DNA of 64,000 bases from Onchocerca volvulus. Taxonomy: Eukaryota; Nematoda; Chromadorea; Rhabditida; Onchocercidae. Below the pieces are notes generated by a model, which searched no databases, was not told the origin of the DNA, and worked only from the letters and a program-made list of their open reading frames with translations. The stretch lies in contig HG738139.1 of assembly GCA_000499405.2 (NCBI GenBank), positions 132,564 through 196,563 of the forward strand, read 5' to 3'. Positions 1 through 20,400 of this stretch are shown here, piece after piece. Numbering within the stretch: position 1 is the stretch's first letter; each line of letters starts with the position of its first letter. A program made the translations under genes and the position numbers.

Positions 1-186
1 TATCTATCTATCTACCTATATATATATATATATTTATATAGATTTATATATATATATATATATATACATCAATATTTTTTTTCGTTACCAAACCTGTTAT
101 TCAATCCATCTCATAAAATCGAAAGCCTAATATCGCACATATACATAAATACACACATACACACGTATATATATATATATATATAA
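1..186. repeat. TA/TATC microsatellite and simple repeats
   Basis: Runs of (TA)n with TATC and TATT interruptions lie at about 1-66, and a second (TA)n run at about 167-185. They fall inside or beyond the last visible intron of the DDX23 gene. No coding signal is visible between 1 and 506. Confidence 0.85.
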
Positions 187-506
187 AGTGCACCTAATCA
201 ATTTCATAGCCTTTCCCTGTCAATCAAATGACGCAGTTTTAATCCTAATCATTAAAAACATGACCAACAAGATAATTTTCCCTCAACAAAGTGCACTGCT
301 TGGGCCTGATAATTTTTTGAAAATTACTAATAAATGACAGATAAACATTCAATATAATATCAATCGAATGAATTAAATAGAGATTTTAAAAGTAAATGAG
401 GGAAATGATGAACCTATGATTATGTTGAAATAAATGAGTATTTTCACAAAATATCAGTCATTTGAACTCTGTTGGAAAAAAATTTTCTTCATTAAAAAAT
501 ATTTAC

Positions 507-7608
<7,102 letters not shown>

Positions 7609-7640
7609 CTTCCTTTTCTTCTTCCTTTATTACTATTTCA

Positions 7641-7642
7641 CT
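7641..7642 (-). promoter_or_regulatory. Probable SL trans-splice acceptor for DDX23
   Basis: On the minus strand an ATTTTCAG acceptor lies 32 bases before the ATG at 7608 with no upstream coding exon apparent. This fits spliced-leader addition, but a non-coding cis-spliced 5' exon cannot be excluded. Confidence 0.5.
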
Positions 7643-7649
7643 GAAAATG

Positions 7650-9329
7650 GCGAAATTTTTATCAATTTATTCCTCGCCATTACAGCATATCACACTAGTA
7701 CGTCGATGCACAAAATCAGTGACTGATGATAATGACGATGACAAAAATGTCAGCAAGTTCAAAATTAACAATTAACAACATTGCAACATTCTACAAAAGT
7801 CAAATAAAGGAGAAAATGATGAGCACAAGTCATATGGTGTGCATTGAAATGTATTTTGGAAATATGCAGGACGAGAAATCCCTTTGCTCCCTTCCCTCTC
7901 CTCTTCGCCCCTACACCCTAATCAACGACTAACCATGAACAAATTTTGTCCCTCCTATCATCAATAACCTCGTAACCTTCCCATCTTTCTCTCGCATATG
8001 TTCTCTCGATAATACTTTTCATTAAATCAATAATGTCCTTATCACGAACTACAAATGAATTTAACGTAAGTCAACATTATCTATGCAAGTAAAAAATCGT
8101 CAAAATATTTCAAATGAACAAGAAAGAAAAAGGAAAGTGAAGATAAACAAATTTCGAAAATTATCATTGGCAGATGATGGCTAATGGTCTTTGAAATGTT
8201 GCCAAAAATTTCAAAGTATGTGAAACATTAAAACTATACGTTATTCTTCCATATCATCTTTTCTTTGCCAATATTTGGCAAAAAAAAAAAAATAAATAAG
8301 GAAATAATTTTACAAGATTATTTTCCATCTACAAGTCAGAAACAATGAAAAGTATCGATTAGTTCCTGATGATATCCAAAAGATATCACTGAATCAGATA
8401 TTATTATTAATGCTAAATTAAACGATCATCATAACAATAATATAAATTATAATTTATACTATTTATCACCGTCACTACTCATCATTATTGGACTTATTTC
8501 AGCTGACTCTCTTTTACTGAACTGAATCGAAGTCCATTCCCGATTTAAAATTGAATTTATCCTTAATATTAACACTGATTGGAGAATAAATTCCTTCTTT
8601 TACCATTATTCACCGTTTTCTTCCATCTCTGCTTTTCTCGCTTCCTCTCTTTTTCCACTCTTCCTTTCAGCCACAAATGTAGCGCGCATGCAGTTGTGCA
8701 AGAAAGCATGTAGCGCGCATGCAGTTGTGCAAGAAAGCTCTGCAGGATGAATGCAAGATGCACTACAATGTTAATGTTGATGCTTTTCATCCGTCGAGCT
8801 TGCAGTAATGCTTTCAGCAGCAAACATCTCTTCTCTCCCCTCCCTGACAAATTTCAATATTCTATTCTCTCCCATTCTTTTCTTCTTAACTAACAAAACC
8901 TAACACAATACATATACATCAACTCCCCTATCTCCTGCTTTCTTTCATCCACATTCATACAAAACATCATACATGCACGTAAACATATGAATACACATAG
9001 CACACACACACACATACGCGCAATATACATGCGACACTTATAATTGTCAACATTTCACTTTTGTAATTGATTCTTCTTCACAAATATCATAAATACTTGC
9101 CTGCATTTGTTTGTTCATACCAATGCATGCATGCATATATGTACGCATGCATAGTGTGTCTGGATGTGTGTGTGTGTTTGCATCTAGCATGCACTCTCTC
9201 ATATGTATTATCATTTTTTGGCTATTTATGGCTAATATTTTTTAATTATTTCAAGTTTAGTTTTTTCATGCCTTAATAGCACCACATATATATTTTATAT
9301 GTAAATATATTATGTAATGAATATATATA
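7650..9329. other. Intergenic region without a recognised gene
   Basis: AT-rich sequence upstream of DDX23. It holds a 31-base tandem duplication (8677-8738) and CA, TG and CATG simple repeats around 9000-9185. Open frames here are short, biased in composition and lack family motifs. I see no tRNA or other RNA gene. Confidence 0.6.
8677..8738. repeat. Exact 31-bp tandem duplication
   Basis: Two adjacent identical 31-base units (8677-8707 and 8708-8738) start with ATGTAGCGCGCATGCAG. The unit contains GCGCGC and GCATGC palindromes and is GC-richer than its surroundings. Confidence 0.95.
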
Positions 9330-12315
9330 CTAGCTGGGCCCGGCCACGCGGAACGTGACTAATCCAGCTAGCTGTGGGGGCCGGCCACACTTGGCATATC
9401 CGGCTCCAGCTAATCTATATAAATAAAAACATCAATGTTCATTTGTTCAAAATCTTAGACTTCCGTATTAATTCAGAATCCTAGTTATCGAAAAGTCCTT
9501 ACCTATTGCTTTGAAATTTTGATGCAACGTTGCATTCGAATACGCGCATGTTTTTATACACATGTTGCTATAGCTCAGTCTGGTTAAGTGGAAAAAAAGA
9601 AAAGAGAAGGCGCATTTTTCTAGTTTTGGGAAAAAAAACTGATACTTTGTAATTTGATTTGTAGTTTGATTGAACTGGAGACTGATTCTTGCTATTGTGA
9701 TTAGGCCGGTCAGCAATAAGTGTGAAGAGGTTTTTGTGTCTTGCGTGACAGAAATGAATGCTGTGGAGAAATGTTTTATTGATTGATGAAGAGTGTTTCT
9801 TCGTAACAAACAATTATCGGAGAACATTCAGGCGAATTAATCAGTGGATTATTCTTTATTTGTCAATAATAGAGAAGAATACTATTCAAGTGAATTGTCC
9901 GATTATTGCTACTGTCGTGTCGCTTTGAATTTGAACTCTTAGAATCCCGAACTTTCGCTGTTGCTGCGTCGATTTTTGTCGTTTATTTGTGAATTGGAGC
10001 ATTTGGGTGGATGTTTTTCGTTCTCTTTGAAACTATGGCGCGCTACTTGACCTTTATTATTTCTTGTTTACAATTATTGTCATGGCGTTATTTAACATAT
10101 TTCAGTTTTCGCCCACATTTAATATGTTTAATTTCACAATACTTGTGGGTATACAATATACTTTGTTGTTCCATTGTCTGTGTAGATATAGAGATTATCT
10201 GGTTTGCCAACTCTAAAAACGCAACATAAAATTGTCCATGTGAGGAGCAATCCGTCTCTAGATCTAAACCCCACAATTCTAAAGATGACCCTGAACTTTG
10301 TTGATGATAAATGAAAACGCCAATCGAATTGGGAATTGATGTCATACTTCACTGCAAGCCGCGTGCCGTTTCAAAGTCTTGGCTGGTTGATATTTCGCAA
10401 CATGATAATTGGTACGCCGATTTTCAATTGCAGTACGTGCGGTGTCATCCCTGGAAGGTCGAGTGAATTCAGAAATTTTGTTGGATTCGGAGCCGCTTCA
10501 TCTGCTTCCAGAACAGTGTTGACGGACTTATGTGTGATTGCCTCGCTTTAAATGTTAGAGTCGACGTCTTGATTCTTGGCCGCAAGAAAAGCTCGTACAC
10601 TTAGCCAATCGTGATCCTTATAATTGGTTTGAATATCGGAAAATATTTTTTCAACTAACTCTTCTTTTGACTTTACTAAATTGCAGAAGTTATGAGGCAA
10701 TGAAATTCGTCCTGTGGTCAGATCAACCGAAACCTTTCATTCCCAATTTCCAGCAACTGATGTGAGAATATTCTAGCTAGTCGATCATTTTGCAGCTGAA
10801 CACGTATATTTGTAGTAAATTTTGACGTCTTTATGTGTCGCCCACAAAGTAGAGTATTTCAGGTAATCATTTATTTCGTCCGCTGTTGTCGATCAAGGAA
10901 TTACAGAATTACAGATATTCGTCTGAAATCTTCTGCAAGCAATATTAATACGTTCCCAAATGGCCCGATATTTCGACGCGAATCTTGCAATGATTGATCT
11001 AGAGCCTCGACCGATTTTTTTATGCGCTCTTGTACATTCATCTAATACAATAAGTTTGCATTTTGCAATACTTTTCCCATATCAGATGTTTTTTGGAAAA
11101 TGTTGCATGGGGAGTTTCAATGAATTGCATTTAAAGCGGAATGAGCAGTTCTTCCGCCTGATAGCAATGCTGCAGCTATTCCGGACGATGCAAGGACTAA
11201 GATTATGCCATTTTGCGATCGAATTGTTGCCAGAATTATTCTAATTAGGGACGTTTCACTAGATCCTCTTGGCGCATCTAAAAGGAAGATTTCTCTAACT
11301 TCCTTACTGACAGTTTGCATTATTTGATGTAAATGCCTTTTTGCTCAAACATTAGCTTAAGAATATTTCATTGCGCACATGAAAAAAGATCATTCGTGCT
11401 GTGATTTTGTTCCGACGCAATTCTACATCGAGCGAAGCAGCAGCAGATCGATTCTGTGATGGCATTCCTAATTGGTTGAGAACTTTGTTCGCGATTTGTA
11501 AACATAAATTATAGAGAGATAAATAAAAATAAAAAAATAAAGGTATAATATGAATAAAACTTCAAAAAAAAAAAAAAAAAAAGAATGTCAATCGTATTAA
11601 GTTATAAGTCACTAATACTTCTGATGGATTTGAATATTTAGTCTATGGAAAAATGAAGAAAGTTATGAGTTAATATTTTAACATTAAATTTTTATCAAAT
11701 TAAGTTAAATCAAAATTAAGTCGGAGAAGATTAACTGAGCAAAAAGATTGATTCTAAGAAATATTTATAATTAATGTAATAAAATTTCTTTAGATTAAAC
11801 TGGTTCTTTTTTCAAACAAATTAAGCTGGTTTTATTAAAGAAAAAGAATTTCAAATTCAAATTTTAACAGGTATTTAAAATTTTTTTCTCAAATTCGTTA
11901 GAAGTGCAAAAATCTTTATATGTTATATCAGAAAGCATTTTAGTTCTTTTTATCATTTCTTTCCTTCTTTCCTTGGATAAATTCACGTAATGTAATCACA
12001 GCAGTAGGGAGAGAGAAATGGAAACGGACGGAGAATGAGGAAAAAAAAAGGGAAGCGGATGATTATTATTATGAAAGAGGTGGGAGCAAGATGGAGAATG
12101 AGAGAAAAGAAAGAAGGCGGAGTCAATAAACTCCTCCCCCTCACCTACTTTCAATTATCACGGACGTGACACGTGAAAAAAATAAGTATGTTTGTATAAG
12201 AGAACGGCCTCTTCGAATGCAGGGTTATGTCAAAATTTGAAAAAAATTGATGGGGAACTTGCGGAGATCATTGAGAAGTAACAAGTAGCATTTACATTTT
12301 TATTCACATAGAAGA
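9330..12315 (-). mobile_element. Decayed Helitron, copy 1
   Basis: A rolling-circle transposon read on the minus strand. The 3' end is the Helitron-type CTAG at 9333-9330 followed by T. The proposed 5' end begins TC at 12315 after A, giving the family's A/T insertion site. Inside are remnants of a Helitron replicase-helicase. The subterminal block CAACGTTGCATTCGAATA (9525-9542) recurs in copy 2 at 18844-18861, and a diverged inverted version lies near 12211. The element looks inactive: the frames are broken and a purine-rich stretch sits at about 12000-12120. The 5' boundary is inferred from comparison with copy 2. Confidence 0.8.
10134..11320 (-). pseudogene. Helitron PIF1-like helicase, broken
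   Basis: Minus-strand fragments resemble the PIF1-type helicase of Helitrons. At 11320-11117 there is a degenerate Walker A region (LLDAPRGSSETSLI) followed by ILATIRSQNG, ASSGIAAALL and GGRTAHSAL, which is the familiar Helitron block around motifs I and Ia. At about 10300-10134 lies the C-terminal part, with GLDLETDCSSHGQ, then VGKPDNLYIYTDNG and VYPQVL in a different frame. The Walker A lysine is lost and the frames are interrupted, so it is a pseudogene. The N-terminal Rep domain is not recognisable in this copy. Confidence 0.82.
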
Positions 12316-15300
12316 TAATAGAATATTGTAAATATATAATATAAAAGTATGAACAGTGCCTTTATCATTTGTTTCTATTTCTGCCATTTTTATTTTAACA
12401 CTTTTTGGTAAAATTATTCATCTTATACGTTAATCATTTCAAAAAGGCGTAAATTTTTCCTTTGCCCTCATACTTACGCTTAAGCTTGTTTCATCTTTCG
12501 TAATTCAAGTGAGGAAAAACAAGAAAAAGTAGAAAAGAGAAAACAATGCAACAGCAACTGAAGAAAACACAATTATAAATACTTATCAAAAAAACAAAAA
12601 AAACTCACCCGGTTTTCCAATACCACACTATCCTTCTCGAACAATTTATAAATTTCCCTTCATTCTTACCTTATTCTCCTCCTCCTGATTCCCTTCATTT
12701 TTTTAGAATATGATTTTTTTACTTTAGAATTCTCGACTCGCATAACTGTATCACTCAATTTATTATCATGACTTGCTTTATTTTTGTTTCCACATAGAGA
12801 AGGAAAAAAGAATGTCTTTTTTTCCGGAGAAGATAAAAACCGATAAGGAATATTCCAAAAAAAAGTGATTATTTTGCATGCAAACTAACTCTTTGTAGCT
12901 CTAAGATGTTTTTAGTATATCTGGATATTTAAATAATATTTCCGATCTTTAAAATTTTCCCATTACTATTTTTTGATTTACATTTCCTTTAAACAAACCA
13001 TCCATACATTCTTTACCGAACTTTTCATTTTATTCTATCCCCCAGAAACCATCGGATAATCTATCACTTCCAGTTTTTATCTGTCTTCAACGATAGTCAA
13101 CGTAATCCTGAAAGCAACATTTTTATTTTATTTTTTGTTCTTTCGTTTATTTTTTTTTTTTTTTTTTAATCGAAAAAGTCAAAAAATACAAATAAAAAAA
13201 AAACTTTGAATCGCTTCAACGACTGTGAACTTTGAATTGCTTCAATGACTGTAATCGTTGAAAAGATTGTCTAAAAGGCTCATATAGCTTTTATCTGAAA
13301 CCTGTTGCAAATTTCTTAAGGGGAACAAAATAATCAAAAAAATATCATTAAAACTTTAATAATAGCAGTAAAAAGACATCGAAAGGGGAAATGAATGAAG
13401 GAAACATTGTCCAACTAATTTCATATACTGAATAAAAAAAATCGAAAAGATCTGTTAAAAAATATCTGTCAAATGAGCCGTATAAATATTATACTTAATC
13501 ATGACAAAGTCATTAAAAGATGTCAATGCTTACTGCCCTTTCCTTTCAATATTTTCCAATAATTTATGCACCATCAAAATGGAATGATATGGAAGCACAA
13601 AAAGTTTCTTCACATCTTATTGCCATGACGACGAAATAATTATAGCGTATGCAAAAAAATAAAAATAAAAAAATAAAATATACTTACAATATTATTACAT
13701 CGAAGTTCTCCGTCACATGGGTGTAAACATAATTGTATGCCAAATAAGGCTATAGTTTCTTTGTTAAAAAAAATTACAATGTGATTATCCGTTAAATAGA
13801 TCTACTTTTAATCCAAATTTTTATTAAGTGTGTTTTCAACTTTCTCGAAATTCACCGAAGTATGTTACTAATCATGTAACGTTACAATCCATTCTTTGAT
13901 ATTTTAATGGAAAGTATCATACAGAAGTAAAATTTTGCAATATTATTATTGAATATCATATTAAACTATCAATTACCAATTAAAATTGGAGAACTTTATT
14001 GAATATACGCGAAAATTTGCCAAACGATCGTAAAGGGAAAGTGAAATATAAGAATGGAAAATTAGTATAAAAATTTACTTCAAAAAATTAAAAAGTCAAA
14101 TGATTTAATCGAAAAAATAATTGAAAGAAACAGATTGAAAAGATTTTCCACTTTTCCATTTTTGTTTGAAATTTGATTTAGATATTTAAAAAAAAGATGT
14201 GCGTATTTTTCTGTATAAACTTTTTTTCTCACAATACAGTGAACTACGAAAAATAATGACAAAACCTGACTAATAATAACAAAACTTTTCATGACTAAAA
14301 AACGTGATAAATACATTTGTTACCGCTTAATTTCTGTATTGCTGTGCCACAACATCGGATTGAAAAATCAACGGAAAACTGATATGGTTTTAGCATTGGT
14401 GAGAAAAAAAAATTGAGATATGTCCTATTAAAATCCTTCGAAATACCTATTATGGCCTATGAATAAAAAAAGAGAACATTAAGAAACGAAAAATGAATAC
14501 TAATTAATACTGGATTCTTCGTTCTCAACTCCTTTTTCTTTTTCCTAGAAACTTGATTTTTTTCAATTTTATATTTCGCTTCATTCCACAAATTCATTCA
14601 CTGCTCAGATTTAATTTTATTTCTAAATTCATATTCTCTAAATCGCCATATTTAAATTTATTTCTTTGACTGAATCCAGTATTATGCTTTAATTCTATTT
14701 AAATTTATATACTATCTTCAAATTAAATCAAACTTACTCAGTTAATTGATGCGATAACTCTAACCTTGGAAACCTTAATTTGCTTTATGTACTTTTTCGA
14801 TCATTTCCACTACTATTTTATTTTTACCTAAAATACAACTTTAATCATTTCTTGAAGAATGATATCGCTTGCATATATTTTTTTTTAATTTCATTTCATT
14901 TTCAATATTTCCCCTCGACAAATGCTCATAACAACTGCGAGCGTTTCTTCCCATTTCGACTCTAGAAATAAAGTAATTAATGAATTACTAGTTGTTATCA
15001 TGCTGAAAAAAAGAATTCACTTGCAAATAAAAGATACAGCATACAACTCGTCTTTTTACCGTAATTTCATTATTCTTTTGAATTCATATAATCGAATATT
15101 TTTTTATTTTATCTACTTCTTAATTTCTATATATATGTTTACTTCACCTCTTTAGAAGTCAGTGTCATACTTACTGAATCAAAAAAAGACAATTTTGAAT
15201 ATGCTGAATAATTAATCTTTATAAATGAATATTTCTCTTGCGAAAAGACTAAGATTATGAAGGTTTTATGAAACTGTCTTCGCGCTTCTTGACCTTTAAC

Positions 15301-17484
15301 ACTCCTTATTCATAATAATTATATCTTTCGGATTTTTTCGACAAATGCTACTATTTCTGTTGTTGTTAATCCATTTAAATTTAAGGATCACATTTAAGCT
15401 TCTTTCAAGATTAGATTTACAGAAAGAAAATAAAGACATGAAATTGCAGCTTTTATTTAAGACTGAAATGCATTATAATTGTTGGGCTTTATTTTCAAAG
15501 AGAAATTTTAATTATTAAAATGAAAAATCAGTAAATAAATTAAGTTTGATAACCGATAATCTGATTACTTAATACTACATTCGCAATTTTGCAATTCAAA
15601 TTTCAAATATTCATTCATATCGTTTGAAATTTTCAAAAAGCTACATTCAGAATCTCGTCGTCATATACTAACATAACTATCATAAAGGAAATCATCTAAA
15701 CTTTACCATAAAATAATAGTAAAATAGTGAGCTTTAGAAATTAAATAAAATTGATCACTCTGCAAACTATAATTTAGCAATTTATGATTTGATGATTTAA
15801 TAATGACTTCATCATATCTTTGGAACTTTTTTAAAAGATAAAAGCCGATAAAAGCCCTTTGAAAATTATTCCTCAAAGCATGAAAAATAAACCTTAAAAA
15901 TAAAATTCTAAGTTTTATCCGATAAAACTTTACATTAACTAGATTTTGTTAGCAAAATTTCCTATTTTATTATGATGATAATTACATTTTTCTTTTTGTA
16001 TTATCCCATTTTCTCAGTTAATATTTTATATATAAAAGAAAAGAGTCAATAAATTTAACTTAATTTCAAGAAGGCGAAATAAAACTATCTCATAAGTAAT
16101 TAATTTTCATCCTAAATTTTTTGCAAATGATCAAGGAAAGCGAAAGAATGAAGAAATAAATGTTCGAAATTTAAGTCAAGAAAATCAAAGAAGACAGGAA
16201 AGAATAGGCTATTGCATTCGAAAATAACTTTATCCTATCATAATGTATAACATATTAGTATTCAGTACGATATTATTTTAATCATTATGTATTTTGACAT
16301 TATACTTCACACAGAAAAGAAAAAAAAAAAAAAAGAACTTTAGAAAAAATTGACAACAATATCACTATTCAGAAACAATGATTTCTCACTAACATATCTA
16401 ATCACTACTACTGTTTATGGTTATACTTGAAATTTTTTGATACTTGTCTGATGAATTCGATAATTAAAAACACACATTCGACAATTAAAAACTGACTTAA
16501 TTAGTCAGCAATTTCTTAATACTTATCTAAGAACTTGTTCATCGGTATTTAATATGCCGATGATTGTTTTAAGCCGAAATAATGTAGCAGCAAAGGATTG
16601 TGTACAAATCACAACAATCAATTTGTAAGTACTAGTCATTGTTGCTTGTAATGTAATATAAAATTAGGAGAATCAGAGAGTGATAAGAATTGAAGAAATA
16701 CTGATAGCAGCAATGACTGAAGATAGAGAAAATAGTATGGCAAAAATGGATGGAAAATTTCTTAAGCTTTATCAGAGATTTCAGGAACCATTAACTGCAT
16801 ATAGTAATTCAGATTAATGATGAACTGAAATTAATTGTTGTTAAGGAGGAAGAGAGTAGAGATTGGTGAGACATGATATATATAAGAGGAACAACAGAGA
16901 TTGTTGGGAATCTAAGATACAATTATGACGGAGTTTGAGAAAATAATGAAATACTGTAGGCCGCAATTGTTGGCAGTGACATGAGAGGGAACAAAATGTC
17001 TCTTGAGGTCGGGTTCGTACTCAAGTTGCTGAATAATATTTGTGACGAGGTTCTGAATCTTTCAAGTCGTGCAGTAATACTGGAAAAGTAATCAGAGAGA
17101 TGACCTGGATTGAAGTCGCTAAGCTATGACTAATTTGTGGGTTCGAAGTGATTTGAAGTGCTTGAAATAAACTTGGTCTTAGGAGAAGTAACTTTCAAAG
17201 CATGATAATTTGAGCTATTATGGATTTTAATTTAAATTTCATAGTAACTATAAAAGTGCGATAATAACTAGAATTTAGTCCATTAGGCTGAAGTAAAAGG
17301 GTAAGATTTTCAGTTGAGGACAAGTTAATTTGAGGAAATTTTCGCCGATTTAATCGAAAACTAAATAATTAAAAATACATTAAAATAATTTAACTTGAAT
17401 TGAATCATTCTAATGCTCGGTATTCATTTACAATATTTTATTTTAAAAATACACATATAATCAATATTTAGTGATTTTATTACA
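12316..17484. other. Long gene-free AT-rich stretch
   Basis: About 5.2 kb between Helitron copy 1 and lipoyl synthase. It holds many homopolymer A/T runs and a dispersed repeat fragment near 15268-15335. Around 16840-17180 the sequence is less AT-rich (for example at 16985-17060), but I could not find a conserved frame or an RNA fold there. Short open frames are AT-driven and I do not call genes. Confidence 0.6.
15266..15336. repeat. Fragment of a dispersed repeat
   Basis: The string TGAAACTGTCTTCGCGCTTC then TTGACCTTTAACACTCCTTATTC, followed by TAATTATA and TTTCGGATTTT, closely matches the right end of the repeat at 43340-43395, and in part 10025-10060 inside Helitron copy 1. This marks a small repeat family present at least three times in the window. 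Confidence 0.7.
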
Positions 17485-17485
17485 G
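17484..17485 (+). promoter_or_regulatory. Probable SL trans-splice acceptor for lipoyl synthase
   Basis: TTTTATTACAG ends only 4 bases before the ATG at 17490. So short a 5' UTR directly after an acceptor is typical of trans-spliced nematode mRNAs. Confidence 0.6.
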
Positions 17486-17489
17486 AAGT

Positions 17490-20400
17490 ATGATCTCTTT
17501 TACGACAAAGATATCACGAACTACATTTTCTTCTAAACGTGTAAGAATTCCTGATGGCCCTTCGTTACAAGATTTTATTGAAACAGGTTCTTTTTTTTTT
17601 CTTTTTTTTGAACCTATTTTTGTTCTTATTTTCGCATATCATAAAGTATTGCTCATACCATAAAATTTTTCTTCTTATTTACTCAACCGCTTATCGGATA
17701 AAATTTTTTCTGCTACTCACTAAACACTATTTTCAATTCACCGCCTATAAAAGATTATGTTTTGTTCTTCGTACTTATTGATCTAAAACTGCATAGAATG
17801 TCTGTTCCATTTCGCACATGAATTGCATTATATTTTATAACAAAGATTATTTAATGCATTTCTTTTTTCAGACAATCCGAATGATGCTATGGAAAGATAT
17901 AGAATACAAATGAAACTGGAAGCTAATGCTAAAAGATTGCGTTTACCACCTTGGCTAAAACGCACCATACCTTCCATGGATAACACGAATTTCACACATT
18001 TAAAGAAACAAGTGAAGAAATTAAAACTTGCAACGGTATATAACAAAATGTTTTACATTTTTATATTTTCTTTTTCTGATAAAATTACAATCATATCATT
18101 TTCAGTAGAATCACTGAAATTATCCGATGAATGCAGTTCATCTTCTAATTACTCATTTCCAAACAGAAGCAGGACATTTGATGCATTTTTTATTGTAATG
18201 CTTAAACGATTCTTATTTTGGGATTTATTTCAAGCTTTTAGCAGTATTATCACTATTACTTTTTTTAAATATAATATTGAAGGCTATGTTCCATATTGAC
18301 TGTATAGTTAATTTAAATTTCAAAATTCTAAAGGTTTGCGAAGAAGCTCGATGCCCTAATATTGAAGAATGTTGGAGTGGCTCAAAAGATGTACCATCGA
18401 CAGCAACCATTATGCTGATGGGTGATACATGTACTAGAGGATGCAAGTTAGTTACTTTTTTTCCTCATATGCAATATGCTATTTTGTCCAAAATTATTCA
18501 TAAGGGATATTCGTAGATTTAAAAGCATCGATGTCACGAACTATTAACCATTTTATATAGTTACTCTTTGAATTGGCAACGATAGTAATGATTTGATTTT
18601 AATTTCTCAAAAAGACAATATTTAAAATTTATAGGAATACTAGCCGTACCCAACCGCGCTCCATGTGAGCAGTCTAGCTAGTCTATAGAGACTGGTCACA
18701 CTTTACATGGCTGGTTCCAGCTAGTCTATATAAATGGTGCAAATGTAAATGTTCATTTTTTCAAATGTAAATTTTCATTTTTATATATGATACAAATGTA
18801 AATGTTCTCCGAAAGTTCTACCTAACGCTTTGAAAATTTGAAACAACGTTGCATTCGAATACATGAGTGTTTTGCTGTAGCTGTAGCTCAGTATGGTCAA
18901 GTGGTAAAGAAAGAACAGAGAAAGAGCACGTTTCTAATATGTTTAATTCCATAATGCTTGTGAGTATGCAAAATTTTTTGTTCTTTCATAATCTGTGTAA
19001 ATATAGAAATTGTCTGTTTGCCGACCCTAGAACACGCGACATATAATTTTCCATGAAGCAATCACTTTTATAGATATAAACCGCTCAATTCTAAAGAGTG
19101 GACTTGAATTTTGTTGACGGTGATTGCAAATGTCAATTAAATTGGGAATTGCAATCTCTTAAATTGAAATGACTTATCCATTGGAGTCATATGAATGCAG
19201 GAAATAAAAACATCTTCATCTTTGAATGATCCTGGAGATTGTTGCTTCTTCGACGTTACTCATTAATTTTTGTACTGCAGTCGCGTACCATTACAAAGCT
19301 TTGGCTGGTTGAGATTTTGCAACATAATAATTGGCACACCGATTTTTAATTGCAGTACGTGCAGTAGCAATCTTGGCAGATCGACTGAATCCAAAAGTTC
19401 TGCTGGGTAATTAACCGCTTCATCTGCTTCCATAACAGTATCAACGGATTTGTATTGATTGCCTTGCTTTGAATGTTAGATTGAATAAAATTATTCAGTT
19501 CGCAGACGTCTTTGTTCTTGGCCGCAAGATTAGATCGTACACTCATCCAACCTTATAAATGGTTTGAATATTCTGAAATACTTTTTCAATCAATTCTTCT
19601 TTTGACGTCACTAAATTGCAGAAGTTATGGGGCAATGAAATTCGTCCTGAGGTCAGATCAACCGACATACTGTTCCCAATTTCCAATAATTGATGTGAGA
19701 ATATCTTAGCTGATCGATCGTTTTGCAGCTGAACACACATATTTGTAATTAATTTTAACGTCTTTTCGTGTCGCCACAAAGTAAAGTATTTCAAGCATTT
19801 ATTTTGTCCACTGGTTCGATCGAGGAATTAGAGGTAATGTTTGCCTGAAATCTACCGCAAGCAATATTAATGTCTTCCCAAATGGTTTGATGTTTCCACG
19901 CAAATTTTATAATGATCGATCAAGATCCTCAAGCGATTTTTTATGCGTCATTTTTGTGCATTCATCTCATACAATAAGTTTGCTTTTCTGCAGTACTTTT
20001 CTCATGCCGGATGTTTTGGAAATGTTGCATTTGAGAGTTCCAATAAATTACATGTTCAGTGTCAATTTCCAAAAAGAATGAGCAGTTCTTTCACTTGTTA
20101 GCAATGTTGTAGTTATTCGGACGATGCAGGAGCTAAGGCTCTGTCATTTTGGGACTGAATTGCTACCAGGATCAACCAGATCGATTATTGAGAATATGCA
20201 TTATTTGATTGTAAATGCCTTTTTGCTTAAGCGTTAGCTTAGGAATATTTGACTGCACATACGACAAAAGATCAGCCGTGTTGTATTTTTGTTCACAGCG
20301 CAATTCTGCTTGAACAAAGCAACAGCAGTATTGATTCGGTGATGACATTTCCAATTTATTGAGAACTTCGTTCGCCATTTCTAAGTATAATTTCATACTG

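Noticed and set aside
10088..11244. Plus-strand open frames within Helitron copy 1
   Set aside because: They are antisense to the minus-strand helicase remnant.
16980..17060. GGTTCGTACTC near 17007 as a tRNA B box
   Set aside because: No matching A box or acceptor stem; treated as chance.
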